A stretch of DNA of 64,000 nucleotides from Piscicola geometra. Its lineage: Eukaryota > Annelida > Clitellata > Hirudinida > Piscicolidae. The position numbers and the translations under genes were made by a program. The stretch's first letter is position 1, and every line of letters begins with the position of its first letter. The notes under the pieces were generated by a model. It was not told the origin of the DNA. It searched no databases and was given only the letters and a program-made list of their open reading frames with translations. The stretch lies in NCBI GenBank assembly GCA_943735955.1, contig OX030955.1, forward strand, positions 12,551,383 to 12,615,382, in the 5' to 3' direction. Below, one piece after another: positions 15,001 through 30,000 of this stretch.

Positions 15001-18000
15001 ACTACTGCATTGACAACAGTGCCGACTACTGCATCAACAACAGTGCCGACTACTGCATCAACAACAGTGTCGACTATTGCATCAACAACAGTGCCGAGTA
15101 CTGCATCAACAACAGTGCCGACAACTGCTTCAACAACAGTGCCGACTATTGCATCAACAACAGTGCCGACAACTGCTTCAACAACAGTGCCGACTACTGC
15201 ATCGACAACAGTGCCGACCACTGCATCGACAACAGTGCCGACTTCTGCATCGACAACAGTGCCGACTATTGCATCAACAACAGTGCCGACAACTGCTTCA
15301 ACAACAGTGCCGACTACTGCATCGACAACATTGCCGACAACTGCTTCAACAACAGTGCCGACTACTGCATCGACAACAGTGCCGACCAGTGCATCGACAA
15401 CAGTGCCGACTACTGCATCAACAACAGTGCCGACTACTGCATCGACAACAGTGCCGACTATTGCATCGACAACAGTGCCGACTACTGCATCAACAACAGT
15501 GTCGACTATTGCATCAACAACAGTGCCGAGTACTGCATCAACAACAGTGCCGACAACTGCTTCAACAACAGTGCCGACTATTGCATCAACAACATTGCCG
15601 ACAACTGCTTCAACAACAGTGCCGACTACTGCATCGACAACAGTGCCGACCACTGCATCGACAACAGTGCCGACTTCTGCATCGACAACAGTGCCGACTA
15701 TTGCATCAACAACAGTGCCGACAACTGCTTCAACAACAGTGCCGACTACTGCATCAACAACAGTGCCGACCACTGCATTAACAACAGTGCCGACTACTGC
15801 ATCGACAACAGTGCCGACTACTGCATCGACAACAGTGTCGACCACTGCATCGACAACAGTGCCGACTAGTGCATCAACAGCAGTGATGACTACTGCATCG
15901 ACAACAGTGCCGACTACTGCATCAACAACAGTGCCGACTACTGCATCAACAACAGTGCCGACTATTGCATCAACTACAGTGCCGACTACTGCATCAACAA
16001 CAGTGCCGACTACTGCATCGACAACAGTGCCGACTATTGCATCAACAAAAGAGCAGACAACTGCTTCAACAAAAGTGCCGACTACTGCATCGACAACAGT
16101 GCCGACCACTGCATCGACAACAGTGCCGACTATTGCATCAACTACAGTGCCGACTACTGCTTCAACAACAGTGCCGACAACTGTTTCAACAACAGTGCCG
16201 ACTAATGCATCGACAACAGTGCCGACCACTGCATCGACAACAGTGCCGACTACTGCATCAACAACAGTGCCGACTACTGCATCGACAACAGTGCCGACTA
16301 CTGCATTGACAACAGTGCCGACTACTGCATCAACAACAGTGCCGACTACTGCATCAACAACAGTGTCGACTATTGCATCAACAACAGTGCCGAGTACTGC
16401 ATCAACAACAGTGCCGACAACTGCTTCAACAACAGTGCCGACTATTGCATCAACAACAGTGCCGACAACTGCTTCAACAACAGTGCCGACTACTGCATCG
16501 ACAACAGTGCCGACCACTGCATCGACAACAGTGCCGACTTCTGCATCGACAACAGTGCCGACTATTGCATCAACAACAGTGCCGACAACTGCTTCAACAA
16601 CAGTGCCGACTACTGCATCGACAACATTGCCGACAACTGCTTCAACAACAGTGCCGACTACTGCATCGACAACAGTGCCGACCAGTGCATCGACAACAGT
16701 GCCGACTACTGCATCAACAACAGTGCCGACTACTGCATCGACAACAGTGCCGACTATTGCATCGACAACAGTGCCGACTACTGCATCAACAACAGTGTCG
16801 ACTATTGCATCAACAACAGTGCCGAGTACTGCATCAACAACAGTGCCGACAACTGCTTCAACAACAGTGCCGACTATTGCATCAACAACATTGCCGACAA
16901 CTGCTTCAACAACAGTGCCGACTACTGCATCGACAACAGTGCCGACCACTGCATCGACAACAGTGCCGACTTCTGCATCGACAACAGTGCCGACTATTGC
17001 ATCAACAACAGTGCCGACAACTGCTTCAACAACAGTGCCGACTACTGCATCAACAACAGTGCCGACCACTGCATTAACAACAGTGCCGACTACTGCATCG
17101 ACAACAGTGCCGACTACTGCATCGACAACAGTGTCGACCACTGCATCGACAACAGTGCCGACTAGTGCATCAACAGCAGTGATGACTACTGCATCGACAA
17201 CAGTGCCGACTACTGCATCAACAACAGTGCCGACTACTGCATCAACAACAGTGCCGATAACTGCATCGACAACAGTGCCGACTTCTGCATCGACAACAGT
17301 GCCGACTATTGCATCAACAACAGTGCCGACAACTGCTTCAACAACAGTGCCGACTACTGCATCGACAACAGTGCCGACCAGTGCATCGACAACAGTGCCG
17401 ACTACTGCATCAACAACAGTGCCGACTACTGCATCGACAACAGTGCCGACTATTGCATCAACTACAGTGCCGACTACTGCATCAACAACAGTGCCGACTA
17501 CTGCATCGACAACAGTGCCGACTATTGCATCAACAACAGAGCCGACAACTGCTTCAACAACAGTGCCGACTATTGCATCAACAACATTGTCGACAACTGC
17601 TTCAACAACAGTGCCGACTACTGCATCGACAACAGTGCCGACCAGTGCATCGACAACAGTGCCGACTACTGCATCAACAACAGTGCCGACTACTGCATCC
17701 ACAACAGTGCCGACTATTGCATCAACTACAGTGCCGACTACTGCATCAACAACAGTGTCGACTATTGCATCAACAACAGTGCCGAGTACTGCATCAACAA
17801 CAGTGCCGACAACTGCTTCAACAACAGTGCCGACTATTGCATCAACAACATTGCCGACAACTGCTTCAACAACAGTGCCGACTACTGCATCGACAACAGT
17901 GCCGACCACTGCATCGACAACAGTGCCGACTTCTGCATCGACAACAGTGCCGACTATTGCATCAACAACAGTGCCGACAACTGCTTCAACAACAGTGCCG

Positions 18001-21000
18001 ACTACTGCATCAACAACAGTGCCGACCACTGCATTAACAACAGTGCCGAGTACTGCATCGACAACAGTGCCGACTACTGCATCGACAACAGTGTCGACTA
18101 TTGCATCAACAACAGTGCCGAGTACTGCATCAACAACAGTGCCGACACCTGCTTCAACAACAGTGCCGACTACTGCATCGACAACAGTGCCGACCACTGC
18201 ATCGACAACAGTGCCGACTACTGCATCAACAGCAGTGACGACTACTGCATCGACAACAGTGCCGACTACTGCATCAACAACAGTGCCGACTACTGCATCG
18301 ACAACAGTGCCGACCACTGCATTAACAACAGTGCCGACTACTGCATCGACAACAGTGCCGACCACTGCATCGACAACAGTGCCGACTACTGCATCAACAA
18401 CAGTGCCGACTACTGCATCGACAACAGTGCCGACTATTGCATCAACTACAGTGCCGACTACTGCATCAACAACAGTGCCGACTACTGCATCGACAACAGT
18501 GCCGACTATTGCATCAACAACAGAGCCGACAACTGCTTCAACAAAAGTGCCGACTACTGCATCGACAACAGTGCCGACCACTGCATCGACAACAGTGCCG
18601 ACTATTGCATCAACTACAGTGCCGACTACTGCTTCAACAACAGTGCCGACAACTGTTTCAACAACAGTGCCGACTAATGCATCGACAACAGTGCCGACCA
18701 CTGCATCGACAACAGTGCCGACTACTGCATCAACAACAGTGCCGACTACTGCATCGACAACAGTGCCGACTACTGCATTGACAACAGTGCCGACTACTGC
18801 ATCAACAACAGTGCCGACTACTGCATCAACAACAGTGCCGACTACTGCATCGACAACAGTGCCGACCACTGCATCGACAACAGTGCCGACTTCTGCATCG
18901 ACAACAGTGCCGACTATTGCATCAACAACAGTGCCGAGTACTGCATCGACAACATTGCCGACAACTGCTTCAACAACAGTGCCGACTACTGCATCGACAA
19001 CAGTGCCGACCAGTGCATCGACAACAGTGCCGACTACTGCATCAACAACAGTGCCGACTACTGCATCGACAACAGTGCCGACTATTGCATCAACTACAGT
19101 GCCGACTACTGCATCAACAACAGTGTCGACTATTGCATCAACAACAGTGCCGAGTACTGCATCAACAACAGTGCCGACAACTGCTTCAACAACAGTGCCG
19201 ACTATTGCATCAACAACATTGCCGACAACTGCTTCAACAACAGTGCCGACTACTGCATCGACAACAGTGCCGACCACTGCATCGACAACAGTGCCGACTT
19301 CTGCATCGACAACAGTGCCGACTATTGCATCAACAACAGTGCCGACAACTGCTTCAACAACAGTGCCGACTACTGCATCAACAACAGTGCCGACCACTGC
19401 ATTAACAACAGTGCCGACTACTGCATCGACAACAGTGCCGACTACTGCATCGACAACAGTGTCGACTATTGCATCAACAACAGTGCCGAGTACTGCATCA
19501 ACAACAGTGCCGACAACTGCTTCAACAACAGTGCCGACTACTGCATCGACAACAGTGCCGACCACTGCATCGACAACAGTGCCGACTACTGCATCAACAG
19601 CAGTGACGACTACTGAATCGACAACAGTGCCGACTACTGCATCAACAGCAGTGACGACTACTGCATCGACAACAGTGCCGACTACTGCATCAACAACAGT
19701 GCCGACTACTGCATCGACAACAGTGCCGACCACTGCATTAACAACAGTGCCGACTACTGCATCGACAACAGTGCCGACCACTGCATCGACAACAGTGCCG
19801 ACTACTGCATCAACAACAGTGCCGACTACTGCATCGACAACAGTGCCGACTATTGCATCAACTACAGTGCCGACTACTGCATCAACAACAGTGCCGACTA
19901 CTGCATCGACAACAGTGCCGACTATTGCATCAACAACAGAGCCGACAACTGCTTCAACAAAAGTGCCGACTACTGCATCGACAACAGTGCCGACCACTGC
20001 ATCGACAACAGTGCCGACTATTGCATCAACTACAGTGCCGACTACTGCTTCAACAACAGTGCCGACAACTGTTTCAACAACAGTGCCGACTAATGCATCG
20101 ACAACAGTGCCGACCACTGCATCGACAACAGTGCCGACTACTGCATCAACAACAGTGCCGACTACTGCATCGACAACAGTGCCGACTACTGCATTGACAA
20201 CAGTGCCGACTACTGCATCAACAACAGTGCCGACTACTGCATCAACAACAGTGTCGACTATTGCATCAACAACAGTGCCGAGTACTGCATCAACAACAGT
20301 GCCGACAACTGCTTCAACAACAGTGCCGACTATTGCATCAACAACAGTGCCGACAACTGCTTCAACAACAGTGCCGACTACTGCATCGACAACAGTGCCG
20401 ACCACTGCATCGACAACAGTGCCGACTTCTGCATCGACAACAGTGCCGACTATTGCATCAACAACAGTGCCGACAACTGCTTCAACAACAGTGCCGACTA
20501 CTGCATCAACAACAGTGCTGACCACTGCATTAACAACAGTGCCGACTACTGCATCGACAACAGTGCCGACTACTGCATCGACAACAGTGTCGACTATTGC
20601 ATCAACAACAGTGCCGAGTACTGCATCAACAACAGTGCCGACAACTGCTTCAACAACAGTGCCGACTACTGCATCGACAACAGTGCCGACCACTGCATCG
20701 ACAACAGTGCCGACTACTGCATCAACAGCAGTGACGACTACTGAATCGACAACAGTGCCGACTACTGCATCAACAGCAGTGACGACTACTGCATCGACAA
20801 CAGTGCCGACTACTGCATCAACAATAGTGCCGACTACTGCATCGACAACAGTGCCGACCACTGCATTAACAACAGTGCCGACTACTGCATCGACAACAGT
20901 GCCGACCACTGCATCGACAACAGTGCCGACTACTGCATCAACAACAGTGCCGACTACTGCATCGACAACAGTGCCGACTATTGCATCAACTACAGTGCCG

Positions 21001-24000
21001 ACTACTGCATCAACAACAGTGCCGACTACTGCATCGACAACAGTGCCGACTATTGCATCAACAACAGTGCCGACAACTGCTTCAACAACAGTGCCGACTA
21101 CTGCATCGACAACAGTGCCGACTATTGCATCAACAACAGTGCCGACTACTGCATCGACAACAGTGCCGACCACTGCATCGACAACAGTGCCGACTACTGC
21201 ATCAACAACAGTGCCGACTACTGCATCGACAACAGTGCCGACTATTGCATCAACTACTGTGCCGACTACTGCATCAACAACAGTGCCGACTACTGCATCG
21301 ACAACAGTGCCGACTATTGCATCAACAACAGTGCCGACTATTGCATCAACAACAGTGCCGACTACTGCATCGACAACAGTGCCGACTACTGCTTCAACAA
21401 CAGTGCCGACAACTGCTTCAACAACAGTGCCGACTACTGCATCGACAACAGTGCCGACCACTGCATCAACTACAGTGCCGACTACTGCATCAACAACAGT
21501 GCCGACTACTGCATCGACAACAGTGCCGACCACTGCATCGACAACAGTGCCGACTACTGCATCAACAGCAGTGACGACTACTGCATCGACAACAGTGCCG
21601 ACTACTGCATCAACAACAGTGCCGACTACTGCATCGACAACAGTGCCGACCACTGCATTAACAACAGTGCCGACTACTGCATCGACAACAGTGCCGACTA
21701 CTGCATCAACAACAGTGCCGACTACTGCATCGACAACAGTGCCGACTACTGCATCGACAACAGTGCCGACTATTGCATCAACTACAGGGCCGACTCCTGC
21801 ATCGACAACAGTGCTGACTACTGCATCAACAACAGTGCCGACTACTGCATCGACAACAGTGCCGACTATTGCATCAACTACAGTGCCGACTACTGCATCA
21901 ACAACAGTGCCGACTACTGCATCGACAACAGTGCCGACTATTGCATCAACAACAGTGCCGACAACTGCTTCAACAACAGTGCCGACTACTGCATCGACAA
22001 CAGTGCCGACTATTGCATCAACAACAGTGCCGACTACTGCATCGACAACAGTGCCGACCACTGCATCGACAACAGTGCCGACTACTGCATCAACAACAGT
22101 GCCGACTACTGCATCGACAACAGTGCCGACTATTGCATCAACTACTGTGCCGACTACTGCATCAACAACAGTGCCGACTACTGCATCGACAACAGTGCCG
22201 ACTATTGCATCAACAACAGTGCCGACTATTGCATCAACAACAGTGCCGACTACTGCATCGACAACAGTGCCGACTACTGCTTCAACAACAGTGCCGACAA
22301 CTGCTTCAACAACAGTGCCGACTACTGCATCGACAACAGTGCCGACCACTGCATCAACTACAGTGCCGACTACTGCATCAACAACAGTGCCGACTACTGC
22401 ATCGACAACAGTGCCGACCACTGCATCGACAACAGTGCCGACTACTGCATCAACAGCAGTGACGACTACTGCATCGACAACAGTGCCGACTACTGCATCA
22501 ACAACAGTGCCGACTACTGCATCGACAACAGTGCCGACCACTGCATTAACAACAGTGCCGACTACTGCATCGACAACAGTGCCGACTACTGCATCAACAA
22601 CAGTGCCGACTACTGCATCGACAACAGTGCCGACTACTGCATCGACAACAGTGCCGACTATTGCATCAACTACAGGGCCGACTCCTGCATCGACAACAGT
22701 GCTGACTACTGCATCAACAACAGTGCCGACTACTGCATCGACAACAGTGCCGACCACTGCATCGACAACAGTGCCGACTAGTGCATCAACAGCAGTGATG
22801 ACTACTTCATCGACAACAGTGCCGACTACTGCATCAACAACAGTGCCGACTACTGCATCAACAACAGTGCCGACTACTGCTTCAACAACAGTGCCGACAA
22901 CTGCTTCAACAACAGTGCCGACTACTGCATCGACAACAGTGCCGACCACTGCATCGACAACAGTGCCGATTACTGCATCAACAACAGTGCCGACTACTGC
23001 ATCGACAACAGTGCCGACTACTGCATTGACAACAGTGCCGACTACTGCATCAACAACAGTGCCGACTACTGCATCGACAACAGTGCCGACTACTGCATCA
23101 ACAACAGTGTCGACTATTGCATCAACAACAGTGCCGACTATTGCATCAACAACAGTGCCGACAACTGCTTCAACAACAGTGCCGACTACTGCATCGACAA
23201 CAGTGCCGACCACTGCATCGACAACAGTGCCGACTATTGCATCAACTACAGTGCCGACTACTGCTTCAACAACAGTGCCGACAACTGCTTCAACAACAGT
23301 GCCGACTACTGCATCGACAACAGTGCCGACCACTGCATCAACTACAGTGCCGACTACTGCATCAACAACAGTGCCGACTACTGCATCGACAACAGTGCCG
23401 ACCACTGCATCGACAACAGTGCCGACTACTGCATCAACAGCAGTGACGACTACTGCATCGACAACAGTGCCGACTACTGCATCAACAACAGTGCCGACTA
23501 CTGCATCGACAACAGTGCCGACCACTGCATTAACAACAGTGCCGACTACTGCATCGACAACAGTGCCGACTACTGCATCGACAACAGTGCTGACTACTGC
23601 ATCAACAACAGTGCCGACTACTGCATCGACAACAGTGCCGACCACTGCATCGACAACAGTGCCGACTAGTGCATCAACAGCAGTGATGACTACTGCATCG
23701 ACAACAGTGCCGACTACTGCATCAACAACAGTGCCGACTACTGCATCAACAACAGTGCCGATAACTGCATCGACAACAGTGCCGACTTCTGCATCGACAA
23801 CAGTGCCGACTACTGCATCAACAACAGTGCCGACTACTGCATCGACAACAGTGCCGACTATTGCATCAACTACAGTGCCGACTACTGCATCAACAACAGT
23901 GCCGACTACTGCATCGACAACAGTGCCGACTATTGCATCAACAACAGAGCCGACAACTGCTTCAACAACAGTGCCGACTACTGCATCGACAACAGTGCCG

Positions 24001-27000
24001 ACCACTGCATCGACAACAGTGCCGACTATTGCATCAACTACAGTGCCGACTCCTGCATCGACAACAGTGCCGATTACTGCATCAACAACAGTGCCGACTA
24101 CTGCATCGACAACAGTGCCGACTACTGCATTGACAACAGTGCCGACTACTGCATCAACAACAGTGCCGACTACTGCATCGACAACAGTGCCGAGTACTGC
24201 ATCAACAACAGTGCCGACAACTGCTTCAACAACAGTGCCGACTATTGCATCAACAACAGTGCCGACAACTGCATCGACAACAGTGCCGATTACTGCATCA
24301 ACAATAGTGCCGACTACTGCATCGACAACAGTGCCGACTACTGCATCAACAACAGTGCCGACAACTGCTTCAACAACAGTGCCGACTACTGCATCGACAA
24401 CAGTGCCGACTATTGCATCAACAACAGTGCCGACTATTGCATCAACTACTGTGCCGACTACTGCATCAACAACAGTGCCGACTACTGCATCGACAACAGT
24501 GCCGACTATTGCATCAACAACAGTGCCGACTATTGCATCAACAACAGTGCCGACTACTGCATCGACAACAGTGCCGACTACTGCTTCAACAACAGTGCCG
24601 ACAACTGCTTCAACAACAGTGCCGACTACTGCATCGACAACAGTGCCGACCACTGCATCAACTACAGTGCCGACTACTGCATCAACAACAGTGCCGACTA
24701 CTGCATCGACAACAGTGCCGACCACTGCATCGACAACAGTGCCGACTACTGCATCAACAGCAGTGACGACTACTGCATCGACAACAGTGCCGACTACTGC
24801 ATCAACAACAGTGCCGACTACTGCATCGACAACAGTGCCGACCACTGCATTAACAACAGTGCCGACTACTGCATCGACAACAGTGCCGACTACTGCATCA
24901 ACAACAGTGCCGACTACTGCATCGACAACAGTGCCGACTACTGCATCGACAACAGTGCCGACTATTGCATCAACTACAGGGCCGACTCCTGCATCGACAA
25001 CAGTGCTGACTACTGCATCAACAACAGTGCCGACTACTGCATCGACAACAGTGCCGACCACTGCATCGACAACAGTGCCGACTAGTGCATCAACAGCAGT
25101 GATGACTACTTCATCGACAACAGTGCCGACTACTGCATCAACAACAGTGCCGACTACTGCATCAACAACAGTGCCGACTACTGCTTCAACAACAGTGCCG
25201 ACAACTGCTTCAACAACAGTGCCGACTACTGCATCGACAACAGTGCCGACCACTGCATCGACAACAGTGCCGATTACTGCATCAACAACAGTGCCGACTA
25301 CTGCATCGACAACAGTGCCGACTACTGCATTGACAACAGTGCCGACTACTGCATCAACAACAGTGCCGACTACTGCATCGACAACAGTGCCGACTACTGC
25401 ATCAACAACAGTGTCGACTATTGCATCAACAACAGTGCCGACTATTGCATCAACAACAGTGCCGACAACTGCTTCAACAACAGTGCCGACTACTGCATCG
25501 ACAACAGTGCCGACCACTGCATCGACAACAGTGCCGACTATTGCATCAACTACAGTGCCGACTACTGCTTCAACAACAGTGCCGACAACTGCTTCAACAA
25601 CAGTGCCGACTACTGCATCGACAACAGTGCCGACCACTGCATCAACTACAGTGCCGACTACTGCATCAACAACAGTGCCGACTACTGCATCGACAACAGT
25701 GCCGACCACTGCATCGACAACAGTGCCGACTACTGCATCAACAGCAGTGACGACTACTGCATCGACAACAGTGCCGACTACTGCATCAACAACAGTGCCG
25801 ACTACTGCATCGACAACAGTGCCGACCACTGCATTAACAACAGTGCCGACTACTGCATCGACAACAGTGCCGACTACTGCATCGACAACAGTGCTGACTA
25901 CTGCATCAACAACAGTGCCGACTACTGCATCGACAACAGTGCCGACCACTGCATCGACAACAGTGCCGACTAGTGCATCAACAGCAGTGATGACTACTGC
26001 ATCGACAACAGTGCCGACTACTGCATCAACAACAGTGCCGACTACTGCATCAACAACAGTGCCGATAACTGCATCGACAACAGTGCCGACTTCTGCATCG
26101 ACAACAGTGCCGACTACTGCATCAACAACAGTGCCGACTACTGCATCGACAACAGTGCCGACTATTGCATCAACTACAGTGCCGACTACTGCATCAACAA
26201 CAGTGCCGACTACTGCATCGACAACAGTGCCGACTATTGCATCAACAACAGAGCCGACAACTGCTTCAACAACAGTGCCGACTACTGCATCGACAACAGT
26301 GCCGACCACTGCATCGACAACAGTGCCGACTATTGCATCAACTACAGTGCCGACTCCTGCATCGACAACAGTGCCGATTACTGCATCAACAACAGTGCCG
26401 ACTACTGCATCGACAACAGTGCCGACTACTGCATTGACAACAGTGCCGACTACTGCATCAACAACAGTGCCGACTACTGCATCGACAACAGTGCCGAGTA
26501 CTGCATCAACAACAGTGCCGACAACTGCTTCAACAACAGTGCCGACTATTGCATCAACAACAGTGCCGACAACTGCATCGACAACAGTGCCGATTACTGC
26601 ATCAACAATAGTGCCGACTACTGCATCGACAACAGTGCCGACTACTGCATCGACAACAGTGCCGACTACTGCATTGACAACAGTGCCGACTACTGCATCA
26701 ACAACAGTGCCGACAACTGCTTCAACAACAGTGCCGACTACTGCATCGACAACAGTGCCGACCACTGCATCAACTACAGTGCCGACTACTGCATCAACAA
26801 CAGTGCCGACTACTGCATCGACAACAGTGCCGACCACTGCATCGACAACAGTGCCGACTACTGCATCAACAGCAGTGCTGACTACTGCATCAACAACAGT
26901 GCCGACTACTGCATCGACAACAGTGCCGACCACTGCATCGACAACAGTGCCGACTAGTGCATCAACAGCAGTGATGACTACTTCATCGACAACAGTGCCG

Positions 27001-30000
27001 ACTACTGCATCAACAACAGTGCCGACTACTGCATCAACAACAGTGCCGACCACTGCATCGACAACAGTGCCGACAACTGCTTCAACAACAGTGCCGACTA
27101 CTGCATCAACAACAGTGCCGACTACTGCTTCAACAACAGTGCCGACAACTGCTTCAACAACAGTGCCGACTACTGCATCGACAACAGTGCCGACCACTGC
27201 ATCGACAACAGTGCCGATTACTGCATCAACAACAGTGCCGACCACTGCATCGACAACAGTGCCGACTATTGCATCAACTACAGTGCCGACTCCTGCATCG
27301 ACAACAGTGCCGATTACTGCATCAACAACAGTGCCGACTACTGCATCGACAACAGTGCCGACTACTGCATTGACAACAGTGCCGACTACTGCATCAACAA
27401 CAGTGCCGACTACTGCATCGACAACAGTGCCGAGTACTGCATCAACAACAGTGCCGACAACTGCTTCAACAACAGTGCCGACTATTGCATCAACAACAGT
27501 GCCGACAACTGCATCGACAACAGTGCCGATTACTGCATCAACAATAGTGCCGACTACTGCATCGACAACAGTGCCGACTACTGCATCGACAACAGTGCCG
27601 ACTACTGCATTGACAACAGTGCCGACTACTGCATCAACAACAGTGCCGACAACTGCTTCAACAACAGTGCCGACTACTGCATCGACAACAGTGCCGACCA
27701 CTGCATCAACTACAGTGCCGACTACTGCATCAACAACAGTGCCGACTACTGCATCGACAACAGTGCCGACCACTGCATCGACAACAGTGCCGACTACTGC
27801 ATCAACAGCAGTGCTGACTACTGCATCAACAACAGTGCCGACTACTGCATCGACAACAGTGCCGACCACTGCATCGACAACAGTGCCGACTATTGCATCA
27901 ACAGCAGTGATGACTACTTCATCGACAACAGTGCCGACTACTGCATCAACAACAGTGCCGACTACTGCATCAACAACAGTGCCGACCACTGCATCGACAA
28001 CAGTGCCGACAACTGCTTCAACAACAGTGCCGACTACTGCATCAACAACAGTGCCGACTACTGCTTCAACAACAGTGCCGACAACTGCTTCAACAACAGT
28101 GCCGACTACTGCATCGACAACAGTGCCGACCACTGCATCGACAACAGTGCCGATTACTGCATCAACAACAGTGCCGACTACTGCATCGACAACAGTGCCG
28201 ACTACTGCATTGACAACAGTGCCGACTACTGCATCAACAACAGTGCCGACTACTGCATCGACAACAGTGCCGACTACTGCATCAACAACAGTGTCGACTA
28301 TTGCATCAACAACAGTGCCGACTATTGCATCAACAACAGTGCCGACAACTGCTTCAACAACAGTGCCGACTACTGCATCAACAACAGTGCCGACTACTGC
28401 ATCGACAACAGTGCCGACCACTGCATCGACAACAGTGCCGACTACTGCATCAACAGCAGTGCTGACTACTGCATCAACAACAGTGCCGACTACTGCATCG
28501 ACAACAGTGCCGACCACTGCATCGACAACAGTGCCGACTATTGCATCAACAGCAGTGATGACTACTTCATCGACAACAGTGCCGACTACTGCATCGACAA
28601 CAGTGCCGACCACTGCATCGACAACAGTGCCGACTATTGCATCAACTACAGTGCCGACTCCTGCATCGACAACAGTGCCGATTACTGCATCAACAACAGT
28701 GCCGACTACTGCATCGACAACAGTGCCGACTACTGCATTGACAACAGTGCCGACTACTGCATCAACAACAGTGCCGACTACTGCATCGACAACAGTGCCG
28801 AGTACTGCATCAACAACAGTGCCGACAACTGCTTCAACAACAGTGCCGACTATTGCATCAACAACAGTGCCGACAACTGCATCGACAACAGTGCCGATTA
28901 CTGCATCAACAATAGTGCCGACTACTGCATCGACAACAGTGCCGACTACTGCATCGACAACAGTGCCGACTACTGCATTGACAACAGTGCCGACTACTGC
29001 ATCAACAACAGTGCCGACAACTGCTTCAACAACAGTGCCGACTACTGCATCGACAACAGTGCCGACCACTGCATCAACTACAGTGCCGACTACTGCATCA
29101 ACAACAGTGCCGACTACTGCATCGACAACAGTGCCGACCACTGCATCGACAACAGTGCCGACTACTGCATCAACAGCAGTGCTGACTACTGCATCAACAA
29201 CAGTGCCGACTACTGCATCGACAACAGTGCCGACCACTGCATCGACAACAGTGCCGACTATTGCATCAACAGCAGTGATGACTACTTCATCGACAACAGT
29301 GCCGACTACTGCATCAACAACAGTGCCGACTACTGCATCAACAACAGTGCCGACCACTGCATCGACAACAGTGCCGACAACTGCTTCAACAACAGTGCCG
29401 ACTACTGCATCAACAACAGTGCCGACTACTGCTTCAACAACAGTGCCGACAACTGCTTCAACAACAGTGCCGACTACTGCATCGACAACAGTGCCGACCA
29501 CTGCATCGACAACAGTGCCGATTACTGCATCAACAACAGTGCCGACTACTGCATCGACAACAGTGCCGACTACTGCATTGACAACAGTGCCGACTACTGC
29601 ATCAACAACAGTGCCGACTACTGCATCGACAACAGTGCCGACTACTGCATCAACAACAGTGTCGACTATTGCATCAACAACAGTGCCGACTATTGCATCA
29701 ACAACAGTGCCGACAACTGCTTCAACAACAGTGCCGACTACTGCATCAACAACAGTGCCGACTACTGCATCGACAACAGTGCCGACCACTGCATCGACAA
29801 CAGTGCCGACTACTGCATCAACAGCAGTGCTGACTACTGCATCAACAACAGTGCCGACTACTGCATCGACAACAGTGCCGACCACTGCATCGACAACAGT
29901 GCCGACTATTGCATCAACAGCAGTGATGACTACTTCATCGACAACAGTGCCGACTACTGCATCAACAACAGTGCCGACTACTGCATCAACAACAGTGCCG